DNA from: Rhizopus arrhizus | Lineage: Eukaryota; Mucoromycota; Mucoromycetes; Mucorales; Rhizopodaceae | DNA length: 64,000 bases | Assembly (NCBI GenBank): GCA_024220505.1 | Contig: JAKZZE010000015.1 | Coordinates: 806,001-870,000 of the forward strand | Reading direction: 5' to 3' | In this document: positions 24,148 to 36,829 of the stretch, one piece after another | Position numbering within the stretch: the stretch's first letter is position 1 | How the letters are laid out: every line of letters begins with the position of its first letter | The notes under the pieces: generated by a model | Database searches by the model: none | What the model was told of the DNA's origin: nothing | The model's input: only the letters and a program-made list of their open reading frames with translations | Made by a program: the position numbers and the translations under genes

Positions 24148-27100
24148 TCATTCAACATTATGCAGTAGTTTATCCACTAAATAAGTATCATCCTTGATTT
24201 TACATATCCACATTTTGACCAGTTTCATGCAGACTATACAAAGAGCTGTGCACAAGGCAAGACAAAACAAGACTGGATACGCACATCGAAAAATTAATAC
24301 TCTCACCCAAGGATCATCGATGGCTAATAATAAATAAGTATAAAAATTTTGTATAATCGATTAATTTTGACTTACCAAATACATAAATGATGCCAAAGAT
24401 AAGTAAGCTTGGTATAGCATTAACATATACAAGTAAGGCTATAATTGGAATAAACACTTTTTTGCTTGCTTTGAATAAATCGATGTCGTGCCATTCCATA
24501 TCAATCCATGCGCTTCTGAATGTATTATGAGAAAAGATACTGACAAGTCCGGAAACCAGTGTCATACTTGCTACGCCAATAGCCCAATCCTAGTACCCTT
24601 TGCTTAGTATGGTTCATAAAAAATGACGTCTCTTTCTTTCTACCTGGAATATGTACAAATCAATTGCATCTACTTGGATACCAGATAGTTTAATTGGTAT
24701 AAATACATAAAGGTCTAACATACAGCCTATCAAAAGAGGAATAATGACACCAACCACAGAGAATAAATACCCATATCGGGCCACCTTTTTTGTTTGGATA
24801 TAAATGAAATAGTGAATACAATAATGTTTATTACCTATTTTCCTTGCTTACCTTTCGGATTTTTCTTAAGAAGTAATGCTTCACAATGCTTTTATCTATT
24901 ATGTATTGGTGCTGATGAAGCAATGCGCATTTTTGTAAAGCTGTATTTAACAAAGAGCTCAAAAATATCATTATACAAGCACCAACAGCAAAAGAATAAA
25001 CATCATGAACAGTGCCTTGGATATTTAATAACTGAACAAATATATGCCTTCCAAGTAATACTAAATGAATGAGAAAGGTTAAAACACCTCTTTCTTTTAG
25101 ATACAAGTAACTTACATGGCACAAATGACATGGAACAAACTAAAATAGAGCCAGTAATCCAAACCAAAAGCAAAAAAACTGCCACGCGTAACTTGAAGAA
25201 GGAAGGAATATAAACAATCATCGTTTGCCCAACCCCAGAACCAGCTGGGTGACCCAACAATCGATCCGTTTCATCTAATGGGGTCAGTGACTGAGGATCC
25301 ACAGGGACCACCATACGTCTATGTCTGACATAAGGCACATGATCATAGGCTGGTACCTGAGCCAGGTATCCGTTCGTTGGTGTCTCTGGACCTATTTCGC
25401 CAAACATAAACGATGACAGACGCAGCGGTCTGGCAACAATGTGCCACCAGGTCATGACGGCCTTTTTGGAGAATTCTCCAGGTACGATGTACTCCATAAC
25501 ACGTGGTAAGATAAATTGAATGGCCAGCAAATCAAAAGGTAGCGTAGACAAAGGCGTACTATATCACATGTAAGCTTCTTTCGTTTCATTTGGTTGGAAA
25601 TGTAAGCACTGCACACATACCTAAATGTCCAAACAATTGGGGGAATACTTGTGTATCTGCAAACCAACAAACTCACTAAACCCATACCGACCATGATTAG
25701 CATAAAGTAAGTAGCCGCGTTAGACATGAATCGTTTAAATAAACTTAGAACGGGTTGTTCTACCATCTCTTGAACAGGATGAAATTGAGGGTCACTGGGA
25801 TCGCGTATGAACCACAACACACCAGGCCGTACTACTTCGCGTACGTGTGATATAAATACAGAGAATTTATAAATGAATCCAGTGCCTACAAACCAGTGTA
25901 GGAAAATACTAGAGTAAGGATTGTGTTGAACAAATTCAACACGGTCCATCAGGCTACATTCTTTGAAAAAAGGGAGTGTGGAAAGATCGAGAAAGAAGCC
26001 GCAGACGATCGGGAACAAGACGAGCTCTAACAGGATGAAGAGAAGCACTTTGAAAAATACAGTTTGTTGTCGAAGCACAGTTCTTCCAACTAAAGTGCGG
26101 TTATGATGAAGGTACCAAAACCCTATGGAGATCAAGATGAGATAACCAGTGGATACGTAGAGAGCGATGCGGATCTTTTCATGTTCGGAAACGTATTGGT
26201 ATAGTAAAGAGCACAAGTGATACATGTCATAAGACAAGTAGTTGCTAAGAAACGGATGACTTGAAATTGTCCTTACTAATGGTGTTTGATATACTACGTC
26301 TGTAAATTGATATGCCACGTTTTTTAAGGCGTTTAATGGGAAAACCTAGAAAGATGTTCATATTTATAAAACGTCTTCATTAACTAAAAATGATCCATAT
26401 GCTTACCGATGCAACAGCCTTTCCTATGATATAAGGTATCCAGATCGTGATGCCCAAGCATAAGTTAATCATAAGCGACATTAAAATTGGGTTTTTGATC
26501 AAGTTGAATGGGCTACCATGCAAACCTACGGCTTCTAATATTTTATCTCTATTCTCTCTCAAATCAAACGTCTGATCCTCTTCATCGTCATCTTCATTCC
26601 CATTCTCCTCTTCATCGTCATTGACAATCTGCTCTCTTCTTTCTTCTTGGTGACGCGCTACCTGTTCTCCAAAATAGTCTTCCCTTTCTGCAATATGTGT
26701 CGTCGTAGTGAATTCCCTCGCTCGCCACGTTCTTGTTTGTGATAAGGACGACCCAGTTGCCTGCTGCTGATAATCTCTCCAGGCTGCAAAAGGAGATTGT
26801 GCCCCAGTAGGTGCACTCATGACTGTAAAAAGATCATCGCTGACATTGGGCATATCGAATGAAGATCTTCGTCTCTGTTGAATATTGTTATTCGTATTTC
26901 TGGATTCAAGCTCTCTACTGAGTTGTTCCAGTCGAAGTCTAAGTTGTTCCTGATCCTGCAAAATGGATCTGTTTACTCTAGATGGTCTACGGCGGTGAGT
27001 CAATTCTGTGTCTCGATTTTCCAAAGTTGTAGTATTTTTTACAATCCATTCCTTAAATAAATAAACTGCTACAGCAAAAGTAATCACAGCTATTGTCATT

Positions 27101-27795
27101 GTCAAGCCGTGAAAACAATCATCCAATAACCTTTTCCTATATTGCGTTTGTTCAGTCTTTTCCATACAATAATTGAGTGTGTAGTCGGTACCTTGTAAGA
27201 TATTGGATTATACACGTAGATAAATCTAATGGTAATTCTTTGTTTAATATAGGTTTTCCAAAGCTTGTTATCCCCCAGACATAGAAACGCCATGCCCATA
27301 AAGTTAGTGTTGGCAACAGGACGAGCCAAATGAAAAGAGCAAGTATGCATCTTATCATATAGACAAAGACTGACATGAATTGTTTAATTCCAGTTTGTAA
27401 TAATAAATAAATTGGGATCCTTGAAGGCATATCCTCTCGATAAACAGGCGTAAAAACAAATGCATATTCACATACTTCACAATATCTGTGCAAAAGTATA
27501 TTAGCTTACATGTTTTATAATTGAAAGCGAACTTTACTTTTTTTTACTGTGTGAAAGCCATTCTATTAAGCTATGAACAACAATGTTTAATCAATCAATA
27601 CAAAGCAAATCTTCATTTTCTCATACCAATCTTGATGAACATATTTTATGCTTCCACAACATCTACAAGGATGAAATAAAGGTTGGCTGGAAGAGTGACC
27701 CATTCTACATACTCTACATATAGCTTATATACTGAGTTAATGGTTAATACTAATTTTTAATGTCTAACAGTATGTGTACCTTGATCTTGCTTCAT
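24148..27795 (-). CDS. RING-CH E3 ubiquitin ligase, Doa10/MARCH6 type
   Basis: ER-membrane ubiquitin ligase of ERAD. Eleven exons: 27795-27780, 27723-27627, 27570-27538, 27485-27192, 27136-26407, 26345-25621, 25558-25116, 25060-24852, 24784-24644, 24589-24376, 24323-24148, totalling 1025 residues. The RING-CH finger occupies residues 8-54 ([43 protein letters not shown]), C4HC3 order intact. A 16-nt first exon and a 33-nt third exon are needed to complete it. At least ten hydrophobic membrane segments follow, with a long acidic/Gln-rich cytosolic loop (about residues 190-330, including [13 protein letters not shown]). The C-terminus [17 protein letters not shown] is the conserved Doa10 tail element. 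Size lies between human MARCH6 (910) and yeast Doa10 (1319). The N-terminus before the RING is only seven residues. Confidence 0.93.
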
Positions 27796-28326
27796 TTGAA
27801 CTTGAGAGAGACAGAGACAAAAGAACACTTTTTTTCTACCCCCGCATAGATCATTATTTTAAACACAGTACAAAACTCAACCTGACAACCAGGTTCAGTT
27901 CCATTCAATGCTTTTATAATTTTTGTATATATGCGTGTGTGTTACCGATTGATATATACGGAATATGTAAAATATAATCTTTAAATAAGATCATGCCATT
28001 TAAAGTTCTTGTCCAATTGTAACAGTAAGAAGATCATTTATATTTAGAACATTGTATGTTCCATTAAAGAAAAAATACAAGAAAAAGACACATATTCTAC
28101 TTTCTAGAATGATAGACAGATTGAATTTTAAGGCAATACTTTAATTGTCAAAAAGCCTCGAGTCACTTCATAAGGGCGGACATTGAGTGACACAAAAAAA
28201 TACTTCTTTCATTACATTTGTCTTTTTTTTTTTTCGTATAACAACGATCAAGCAAAAACAACTTATTTTTGTTTATTATTTATTTTTCTTTCTTTCTTTT
28301 TCTATATAAAATACATTGAGAAAGCA
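27796..28326. other. Divergent promoter region, Doa10-like and RhoGEF
   Basis: The two genes are transcribed away from each other across 530 bp, which must contain both promoters. A CT-rich stretch (28205-28310) directly precedes the RhoGEF start. No other feature seen. Confidence 0.6.
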
Positions 28327-29354
28327 ATGCCTCAAAGCTATAGCAACAATCAACAAAATTTATCTTTTACAACCTTTGACAAACAATCTGAAGTCTCTGT
28401 TTTTAATACTGTCAACAGCTTAAAGATATCATCAAGCCATTCTTCTTTAGCACAAGAATTGATTGTACCTAATCCTGATTCAGAGTTTGATATCATTGAC
28501 AGTTTAGATTATGATGATGATGACGATGCAGTCTTTGGTATATGTCTTTCAAATAAAGCCAGAGCTAAATGATAACATATGTAATAGACCAAGAGATTGT
28601 ATATCAACGCAGAGAATTGTTAATTCAAGAATTATATCAAACAGAAAAAGATTATGTAAAAAACGTGTTACAAGCTTTACAAAGTGTATATATTTTGCCT
28701 TTACGTAAAAATACCAAGCAATCATCATTTAGTTTTTTGGGTATGAAAAAGCCTCCTTGTACCGAAAGAGAGATTTTTTGGCTATTCGGTAATCTCGAAG
28801 AACTTTTAAAAGTACATAAATCCATCTTGAATGATTTAGAAGAACGGTATGTCTATGATTGTAATTGTGCCCTCTTTTTAACTCCTTTCTATTATAGATT
28901 CAGTATTTGGGGTCCAACTCAGATCATGTCGGATATAATTCTCACGTGGGTCAGTAGTAAGAAAAAAAAAAGAAAGAGGCAATACTTATGATGCTGTAGT
29001 TTCCAAAGATGCAAAAGATATACCGCGTCTATTTAGATCATTATAGCATTACAGTAAGCACTTTTGAAAGATTGAGTCGATATCAACCATTCAAGAAGTT
29101 TTTGGAAGTAAGAAAAGGAACAAAGAAGAATTGCACAAAAAAAAAACTTAAGATAAAATTTGTAGTCTGTGGAGAAGGACTCGGAAAAGGGAAGGGACCT
29201 TTTAAGTTTACTAAGGGTTCCTAATACATGTATTTTACGATACGCAAAAATCTTGACGTCCTTAGCCGACAATACTTCATCCATGCATCCTGATTATGTT
29301 GGATTACTGCAATGTAAGCAGCGAGTTGAACAATTATTTGAAGAGTTTAGACAC

Positions 29355-29390
<36 letters not shown>

Positions 29391-29927
29391 CAGATTAAGG
29401 GACCTTATTTGTGTGCAACCTAACACTTAGTTTATCATTGTAGCATTGCTGATACCAAAAATATAAATGAAGTCTATGAAATTCATTGTTCAATGACAGA
29501 TCAACCCTTCGGTATTACCGCCGATCGCAGATTATACTTACAAGGTGACTTTATACAACTCAATAAGTCAGGAGGAGGCGAAGAAAGGGCTTATTTTCTC
29601 TTTTCGGATATGTTGGTCTATGCTAAAAGAAAGAAATTTGGTTTGCAATACAAGGGCCATATTCAACTTGAGCGAGCACAAGTACGAGAAATCTCGAAAG
29701 AAGAAGCGGATGGAAACAATGACTGTATTGAAATCATTTCTTCATTTCAAGGTGTTGATTCACTCAACACGACCTTTATGGCTTCTCCTACCGCTCATGT
29801 TATGAAAATTGCGGATAAAGATGACCTGTCAAAATGGAAGGCCTGTTTAGAAGCTGTAATTGCTAAAAACGAAAAAGCTGCACAATTAAAAAGTAAGCAT
29901 CCGCACGATAAACAGTATGCAAGCTAA
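28327..29927 (+). CDS. RhoGEF (DH-PH domain protein)
   Basis: Guanine nucleotide exchange factor for a Rho-family GTPase. Six exons: 28327-28537, 28588-28846, 28898-28949, 29009-29107, 29166-29356, 29444-29927, totalling 431 residues. Exon 1 is an Asn/Ser-rich leader ending in an acidic DYDDDDD patch. The DH domain covers about residues 72-272: RRELLIQELYQTEKDYVKNV (CR1), ILRYAKILTSLADN-type helices and ERLSRYQPFKKFLE. A PH domain follows (about 285-415): DRRLYLQGDFIQL, RAYFLFSDMLVYAKRK, and a closing DLSKWKACLEAV helix. CR3 reads LLRVPNTCILRYAKIL, where many DH domains have PVQRIPRY. Intron 5 carries an A31 tract right behind its donor. It is compact compared with multidomain fungal RhoGEFs; no DEP, SH3 or CNH domain is present. 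Confidence 0.88.
29359..29389 (+). repeat. A31 homopolymer inside a RhoGEF intron
   Basis: The tract starts two bases after the GT donor of intron 5 of the RhoGEF gene (intron 29357-29443). The donor context is thus GTAAAAA. Confidence 0.9.
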
Positions 29928-30472
29928 TATAATTCGTATTAGTGAATGTAAGCCATAATGTTCAATCAACCTCAACTGGCTCATTAAAAAAGCCAGTTAC
30001 TACGGCATCCTCAACGTCAAGTGGATCCATTTCATTCTAAACTGACAAGGTTTTAGATATTCTTTCATCACATCCATTCCACTCATTTTCTTCCTTCCCT
30101 TTTATAAGTGCCCATTTATATTTACTTAAAAATAGTTACGTAAAGAACTATATGTAAATAATATTGTCTGACTCATACCTATGCTATCCCCCCCTACCCT
30201 TTTTGTCTTCCTCTCCCTTGACACACACACATGTTTAAAACAATTAAATCTCCGATTAATGACGTAAATCGAAAATTTCTGAGAGGAGCTTTCCCAAATC
30301 ATCTTTTTGGAAACGAAACCCAAAAAAAGAGGCAACCCTAGCAGATAAAAAAAGTTTTATATTATTTTTGAACTAAAGAAGTAGCTTCCTTTTTTTTCCC
30401 TCAAAAAAGTCCTTCTCTACTTGTTTAAACTATAAACTATTTCCTTTATTCTTAAAAAGGTGATTCCAAAGA
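29928..30472. other. Intergenic, RhoGEF to EPL1
   Basis: 545 bp between two plus-strand genes. It contains the RhoGEF 3' UTR and the EPL1 promoter; pyrimidine-rich near 30380-30450. No gene seen. Confidence 0.6.
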
Positions 30473-32727
30473 ATGACGAACCAGATGGTGTCTCGATTCA
30501 GAGTGAAAAAACTTTCACCCAAGCACCCACTACCTATTTATAAAGAACACGAACTCCCTGACTTGGCCGATGCTACTAATATACAAAGAGCAGTACCTCA
30601 AATAGAAACTGGTGTAGAAAAAGAAGAGGAAGAAGAGGTAAGGCTTATTTCTTTATTGGGGGAGTGGGGAGTGGAGAGGGTATCCTGTGGGTCTTTTACA
30701 AAAAAAAAAAAAAAAACGGGTGTGATTTATTTTATAATACAAACTATACAAACGTTAATTATCCGACGGAATAATAATAAAAAAAATTTTCTCATAAAAT
30801 AGCATGACTTACAAGCCGCTATATCTGCTGCTCAAGCTGCGGTAACGACTGGTGTCTCTATAGAGAAGTACATTCCTACACCAGATGCTTCTAGATCTAT
30901 TTCAAGTGATGATTATACAGCTTTATATAAAAAGAAGTTTAAGGAGCCTTCAACCCTTATCAAGTTTTCTTCTACAGTTGAAGATTGTATTGGTTGTCCT
31001 TATGTTATGGATGAAGATGATGATAGTTTTTTACAATCCTATAATAAACAATATCCTGGTGAACCTCTTTCTGAAGACGCTTTTGAAAGTATCATGAATG
31101 AATGCGAAATAATGACCAATCAAAATTGGCCACATTTGTATCTTGTAAGTTTGTAACACAAAACTCCTTTCTTAATATATTGAATTCCCCTTTATTGTAG
31201 GATCCTGAGCAAACGCCTGATTTCAAAACATTCAAAGAGCATCTGCCTGAGTATTCAAAACTTCATCAATGTCCTAGCCTTCCTGTCGTATATGAGCATT
31301 GGTATAATCGTCGTATGAAGAGAAAAGGTAAATCCATCATACCTCAATTGAAGCTTGAAGAAACGGTCAAGAATGAACTCGATCCTTATATTTGTTTCCG
31401 TCGGCGTGAAACAAAACCTGTACGTAAGACAAGACGTACGGACCAACAATCCTTGGAGCGGTTGCGGAAATTACGTTCTGAAATGGAAATGGCTCGTAAC
31501 TTGCTTGAAATGGTATTACGCCGTGAAAAGATTAGGAAGGAGAGTCTTGTGTTGGAACACACTGTGTTTGATAAAAAGGTGGTGTTGCAAGAATATCAGC
31601 GTAAGCTGGGTATTAAAGAAGATGAAGATTTGATTCATATGACAAAGAAGAAACGCAAGACTTCTATCAGTGGTTCTTCTGGGTAAAAAAAGAGAGCTTT
31701 AGTACCGTTCTGTTTCCATAACTTACACTTCTTTTTAGCGCTACAATCAAAATTCCTCTTCACAAACTTAGGAGGGACATTCGTATTGAAAAATCTCCTG
31801 CTCAATTGGCTATTGAAGCTGAATTGTTGCGCAAGAAGGAAGCTGACCTGCCATATGAAGATGTAACCGAAAATCCTTACCAACCTTTCCCCATATCAAC
31901 ACCACATCATTTCTTCCAGCCTTTATCATCCAACAATAGACCATCACGCATGTATTATCGTAAACGAGTGGGTCGCGGTGGTCGTGTCTTTTTGGATCGT
32001 TGTGCTCGTCGATTCCGGTCATCGCCTATTGGTGGCAAGACAAAGCCATCAATGGATACACATGAAAGAGTATTGGATAGATACCAATTTGATTCAGATC
32101 ATAGTGACAATGATGATAATGAGGAGGACGGTAATGCATTAGTGATAGATGAAATGAACAGTCTATATCTCAAGCATCGTGTTCAACTCTTATCTGAGAC
32201 AGAGCTTCGAAATCTGATGACTGTTCCTTTTTTAACACCACTTAATATGATTAATCAAGCAAGAGCTGCTGCTGTTCAGCAACAGCAACAACAGCAACAA
32301 CAGCAGCAGCAGCAAACACAACAACAACAACAGCAGCAGCAGCAACAACAACAACAACAATCTCCACAACCCTTAACAACTCCACAATCATCTAATCGGT
32401 CCCCTTCATCTACACCCACATTTGTTCAACAAATAGCAACACCTGCTTCACCTATAAAAAGACAAGCCAGTCGTACAAAGCTTACTCCCCAGCAAGCTGC
32501 TGTTGCTATGGCTAATGGCATGATCGCTGCCAACATGGCTGCTGTTGTCAATGGCTCATCCAATACAAATAAAGCAGCTATGCAAATGGCAATGGCCGCC
32601 GCTCAACAACAATTGAACGAAGGTAAGGAATAAAATAAAAAATACACATTAAACATGTTGACTCATTTTATTTTATATAGCAACTACTCCAAAACATAAC
32701 AATCCACCTTTATCACTTCATTTCTAG
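30473..32727 (+). CDS. EPL1: Enhancer of polycomb homologue, NuA4 subunit
   Basis: Scaffold of the NuA4/piccolo histone H4/H2A acetyltransferase complex; it activates Esa1. Five exons: 30473-30637, 30803-31144, 31201-31682, 31739-32622, 32681-32727, totalling 639 residues. The EPcA region is clear: SRFRVKKLSPKHPLPIY at the N-terminus (normally SRFRxRKLxxKxxLxVY), AAITTGV-like repeats, IPTPDAS, YPGEPLSEDAFESIMNECE, and PVVYEHWYNRRMKRKGKSIIP, followed by DPYICFRRRETKPVRKTRRTD. A helical RLRKLRSEMEMARNLLEMV block and EYQRKLG follow. The C-terminal third has MYYRKRVGRGGRVFLDR, a polyglutamine tract at about residues 510-540 and an Ala/Met/Asn-rich tail. Essential gene in yeasts. Confidence 0.95.
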
Positions 32728-32979
32728 TCCTCACCTTTCAAAGAAAAACTAGTTGTACAAACGTTTTTTTTCTTTTCACTTTTTTTTTCGTTTTTCTCTG
32801 TAAATTATGATGAAATCATGTCTCATACAAACATTATATATATTTTAAGACAATTCTTATTACTTTTTTTAATAATACTTCCTCCTACACTCCAATAAAA
32901 AAAGGTCAAACCCCATCTATTATATCCATACTCTTTTGTTTTTTATTCATATTTTAGCAAATAAGAAAATATTATGTTT

Positions 32980-34591
32980 TTAACTAAAGCGCCAAGAAGC
33001 AGGGTCAGGAGCCACAAAGACATCTGAAGAAACATTTCCGCTAAGATTTAACACGAATGCCATATTTTGATGATCCTTGAGTCGAATGCGGACATGGCGG
33101 CCTACTTGCTCAACCTTGCCCAAGTTACACTGACTTAATCGAACATGGTCTGGTACGGTAAATTCGATAGTTTCCATCTTTTCAAATGGAGCCAACGTTG
33201 TACGACGTGCATTGATGACAGCCTTAAAAGATCCCCCGGCGAAGGATGTGATAAAGAACTGAGCAGAGACTGTGGGGTCTGTATTGTTCGGTTGGGCGCT
33301 TGAGAGGCAAATGACACCTGGAGGACAAGGGGCACTGACCCATTTCCCATAATTGCAGATAGTGTAGGATCCTGTGGATGTACATGACGCTTTGCTTTGA
33401 GAAGAGCAAGACCGACCAGCATATGGAAGAGGGAGCAAGGCAGATGAAGTAGTAGCCAAGGATGTAGTAGTGATGGAAGAGATATTTGGGAACTGTGTTT
33501 TTCTGGCTGCTTCACCTAAAGCTACACTTGACCCGTGAACAAGGTTGTAAAGTTCAGAATGAAACCCATTGTTATTCCAGGCTTGTGATGCATCCCAGAC
33601 AGAGACACCGCCAAAGCTAGAATACTGAGAAGTGACTGAAGAAATGATGGAACCAAGTTCTGCTATGGAAGCATAGCCACTTCCAGCAGCAGTGGAGGAG
33701 CCAGGAACGGTCAGCATCACCTTGATGTTCTTATTGGGTGATTTGTTCTTGGCCCAATCATCCCAGACATCAAAGTTAAAGGAAGAGCCTGAGGCAACAG
33801 AACAGACATTATTGTAGAATTGAACATTGATGAAATCCAATCCAACTGCATCGATAACAGATCCAAGGATGGCATCTGGGAAGGGACACTGAGGGGCAGC
33901 ACCAATCAAAAATTGACCTTTTGAACGGAGGGCGGTGACAAAGGCAGCATAACCAGTAGATAAGCCGCCTTCAATATCGAGGTCAATGCCATCAATCACC
34001 GCATCATCAAATGGACGTGTATCAGAAGTGCCACCGCCAAATAAATTCCAAATAGTCTCTGCGAAAGTTTGCCCTTCAGAGTCACTGCTAAAGCCATAAG
34101 AACCAGCAGCTCCACCAAGAGATAAAAGTACTTTGACACCACTGTTTTGACATGTTTTGATGTCTATAATTTGTAGCAACAAAAGCACATGCTTGTTAAA
34201 AAAAGTTCTTTCCGCAAAGTATTTAATTACCAGACCCCACAGTGGGACAATGAAGTAAATTCGTATTTGGAAAGAATGTTTGTTCGCAAGCACTTGCCAA
34301 GTTAATTTCAGGAAGGCCGCCCATGTTGAATTTGTTTAAAAAGGATAAAATGACCACATCTACTTGACCTGACTGGCAATAACTCGCCAATGAACCTTGT
34401 GTATTGGAACCACCGGCAGAGTTCTAAAAGGCCACAAATACTGTCAAGAAGTTGTACCTTTTGTAAAAGTAGCAAAATAGACTTACCTGACCCCAATAAT
34501 GCATCACATTTACACCATTAGAAGAGTAAGCAGATAGAGTACTTGTTATGAAGGCAGCAATGGTTATTCCAAGGATGTTGCGTGAAATCAT
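32980..34591 (-). CDS. GH18 class III chitinase with CBM19-like domain
   Basis: Hydrolyses chitin, outside the cell or in the wall. Three exons: 34591-34487, 34423-34231, 34163-32980, totalling 493 residues. The signal peptide is residues 1-20 ([20 protein letters not shown]). The barrel begins [31 protein letters not shown] is the SxGG strand; the catalytic DxxDxDxE is [10 protein letters not shown] at residues 157-166, with the acid Glu present. QFYNNVCSV and [13 protein letters not shown] are later barrel strands. A Ser/Thr linker leads to a cysteine module (about residues 380-420: [31 protein letters not shown]) resembling chitin-binding CBM19 of yeast Cts1. About 80 more residues follow with no domain I recognise. 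Tail-to-tail with EPL1, 252 bp apart. Confidence 0.93.
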
Positions 34592-35020
34592 GTTAACAGT
34601 AAAGAAATGAATGGAAGACGAGAAAGATGAAAGAGTTGTCTAGTTTTTCATCAAAGGTATTTATACTCTTTTTTTTTTAAAAAGTAACAACAATAAGAGG
34701 AGTATGTATTATTATAAAGCCTATCCCATGATCGCACTTTAGAGAGAGAAAATAAGAACGTGTCTATTTTCAAAGCGAAAATATTCCTGAAGAGTCATAA
34801 AGATACTATTTCTCAACCATTTCAGCAAAATTGTATCAGAGCCAAGTACACAAAGTATAGTATCATTCGCTTGTCAAAAAATGAAGTTTTATTTTATATA
34901 CAACACATCCAAATAGGGCCCTTACAAAAAAGAAGACACAAGTTATGATAAGGTGCAAATACAGCCAAATGTGTATATTGGTATTTATGAGATTTCTTTA
35001 CGTGCTTTTGATAGGTTTAT
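34592..35020. other. Intergenic, chitinase promoter region
   Basis: 429 bp holding the chitinase 5' flank and the 3' end of the RGG-tailed gene. AT-rich; nothing definable. Confidence 0.55.
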
Positions 35021-35937
35021 TTAATGAGGACGAAAACCAAAATTCTTTCCACCTCTTCCTCCGCCTCTACCTCCACCTCTACCTCCACCTCTGCCTCCGC
35101 CTCTTCCACCTCTTGCTGATCCTTTTGATATCGTTTTATATGATCCTTGATATGATTTTGATTTATTCCTTGGACTGACATAGTTTACAATCGCGACCTT
35201 TGTCAGGTTCCCTGGCCAACCCGGCCAACCTCCTGGTGTTGCAGGATTTCTCATCTTTGGCTTCAACTGTATTTCTCCTGCTTTCACCTTCTTTTCAAAA
35301 TCGCGACATTTTTTACTCTTTCTCTTTATTTTCATTTTGGTTGGAGTCTTCTCATTATCATTCAGGTGAATAACACGCTGAGGAAGTTGTAAAGTTGGGT
35401 AAGGTAGTGTGGATTGCTGTATAATCATATCATAGTCAACCACGACCTGACTGACCTTTGCTTGAAATTCTGGATCTGTTTCATCAAATTCTACTTGCTG
35501 TAAGTCTGATACCAATTGTGCTTTATCTTCTTCTTCTTCTTCTACAATATTCACTTTGGCTATTGGTTGGTTCGCAAATAATCGAAAAGCAAATTCTTCC
35601 TCTGCTTGTTCTGCGCCTGAATAATTTGAAAATCATGTAAGAGGAAGGGTGATGTACTAAAGTGATTATGTATAACGTCTACCTTGGTCATTTTCTTCAT
35701 TTTGCTGTTCTTCTTCCTCTTCGATACCTCCTAGTAATTGTTGCATAAGAGCATCCATTTTTTGAGCATCTTCCTTTACTTGATCATCACTCAATACATT
35801 TAGATCTTCATCAACATCGGGTCTTAAGCTCACTGCTTTTTTCGATTCTGAACTGCTTTTTCTATATTAAATAAAAGGGTTAAACAAATGCAATATTTAA
35901 TACCCATCTTTTCTGTAGTTTACTTATGCATGGCCAT
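35021..35937 (-). CDS. Acidic protein with FRLF motif and C-terminal RGG repeats
   Basis: Three exons: 35937-35924, 35861-35683, 35616-35021, totalling 262 residues. The start was chosen because the 14-nt first exon (MAMHK) splices in frame. The N-terminal half is strongly acidic (LGGIEEEEEQQNEENDQ) followed by AEEEFAFRLFANQPIAKVNI. A middle block reads FQAKVSQVVVDYDMIIQQ, then a basic patch (KMKIKRKSKKCRDFEKKV), PGGWPGWPGNLT, and a tail of GGGRGG repeats ending FGFRPH. The FRLF element with a following acidic/Lys-rich part recalls a fungal family of unknown function (possibly DUF2011), but I am not sure. RGG tails usually bind RNA and are arginine-methylated, so a nucleolar or ribosome-assembly role is conceivable (inference). 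Confidence 0.82.
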
Positions 35938-36829
35938 ATAAAACCAAAGTGCTTCCACTGTCACCTGGAAAATTTTTTGAAAATAGCGATCGGGTTTTAG
36001 AAATAAATTCGCTACTTTTTTTCAGATTAGTTTGGTCCAAAAAAATGCATTGTTTGAAAATAAATTGGTCACTTCATCAAACTACTTTTTCTCATATCTT
36101 TCGTTTACACTTATTAGTTTTAGGATGCATTTTTTTCGGCGAGGACAGTCGTGACTATATTATTGATGATAAAGGGAGAGAATTAATGGCTTTCATTGAG
36201 GAAAAACCATTCCAATTGAGAAGCTTGACTGATCTTCGAAAATATATATCAGTAGCCAAAAACCTTGGCTTGAAACAACTGTTCCTTGCATTGTTGTAAC
36301 GAAGAAAAAAAATTTAAGAAGCGAAAATCCATTGGGTACAGTATTTATACTAATAAGAACCATGGAGAGTGCTTCTTTTTCTTGAAAGAAAAGTTAATGA
36401 AACCAAAATAGATAACCAAAGCCGCAAATGTCAACAATGATACCCTATGCCAGTGGAAACAAGCGTATAAGAACATGCCTTTGAAAAAAGAGTTTTGGGA
36501 GATACACAAAGAAAGCATTTTGGGATAGAATTCCTGTTCCTTAAGACATTACATTCAATTATAGGAGTTTCCTGAAATGCAAGGATTTTTTATTATCATG
36601 AACAATTCTCACTGCGAGAAAATGGTGATTTTATCATGGTAAATTAATGGAACCACTTTTCATCAATTTCTATAAATTTTTGTCTTGTTTGGAAAAGTAT
36701 CCATAACCCCAGATTTGAACACGCCTACTATAAAGCATTTACAAGTAGAACTTATTGCAGTCAAAATTAAAAGCAATCGATTACAACAACAAAACGTTCC
36801 CCTCCTGAGCGGTTAGCTTAAGTCTCTAT
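35938..36829. other. Spacer with possible transposase debris
   Basis: An open frame at 35949-36299 has no recognisable motif. Around 36410-36520 the + strand reads ITKAANVNNDTLCQWKQAYK, which looks like the helix-turn-helix start of an IS630-like transposase, but it is interrupted by stops. Low-confidence element debris. Confidence 0.35.

Noticed and set aside
34945..35178. Plus-strand Leu/His-rich frame at the end of the RGG gene
   Set aside because: Complement of the GGR repeat codons.
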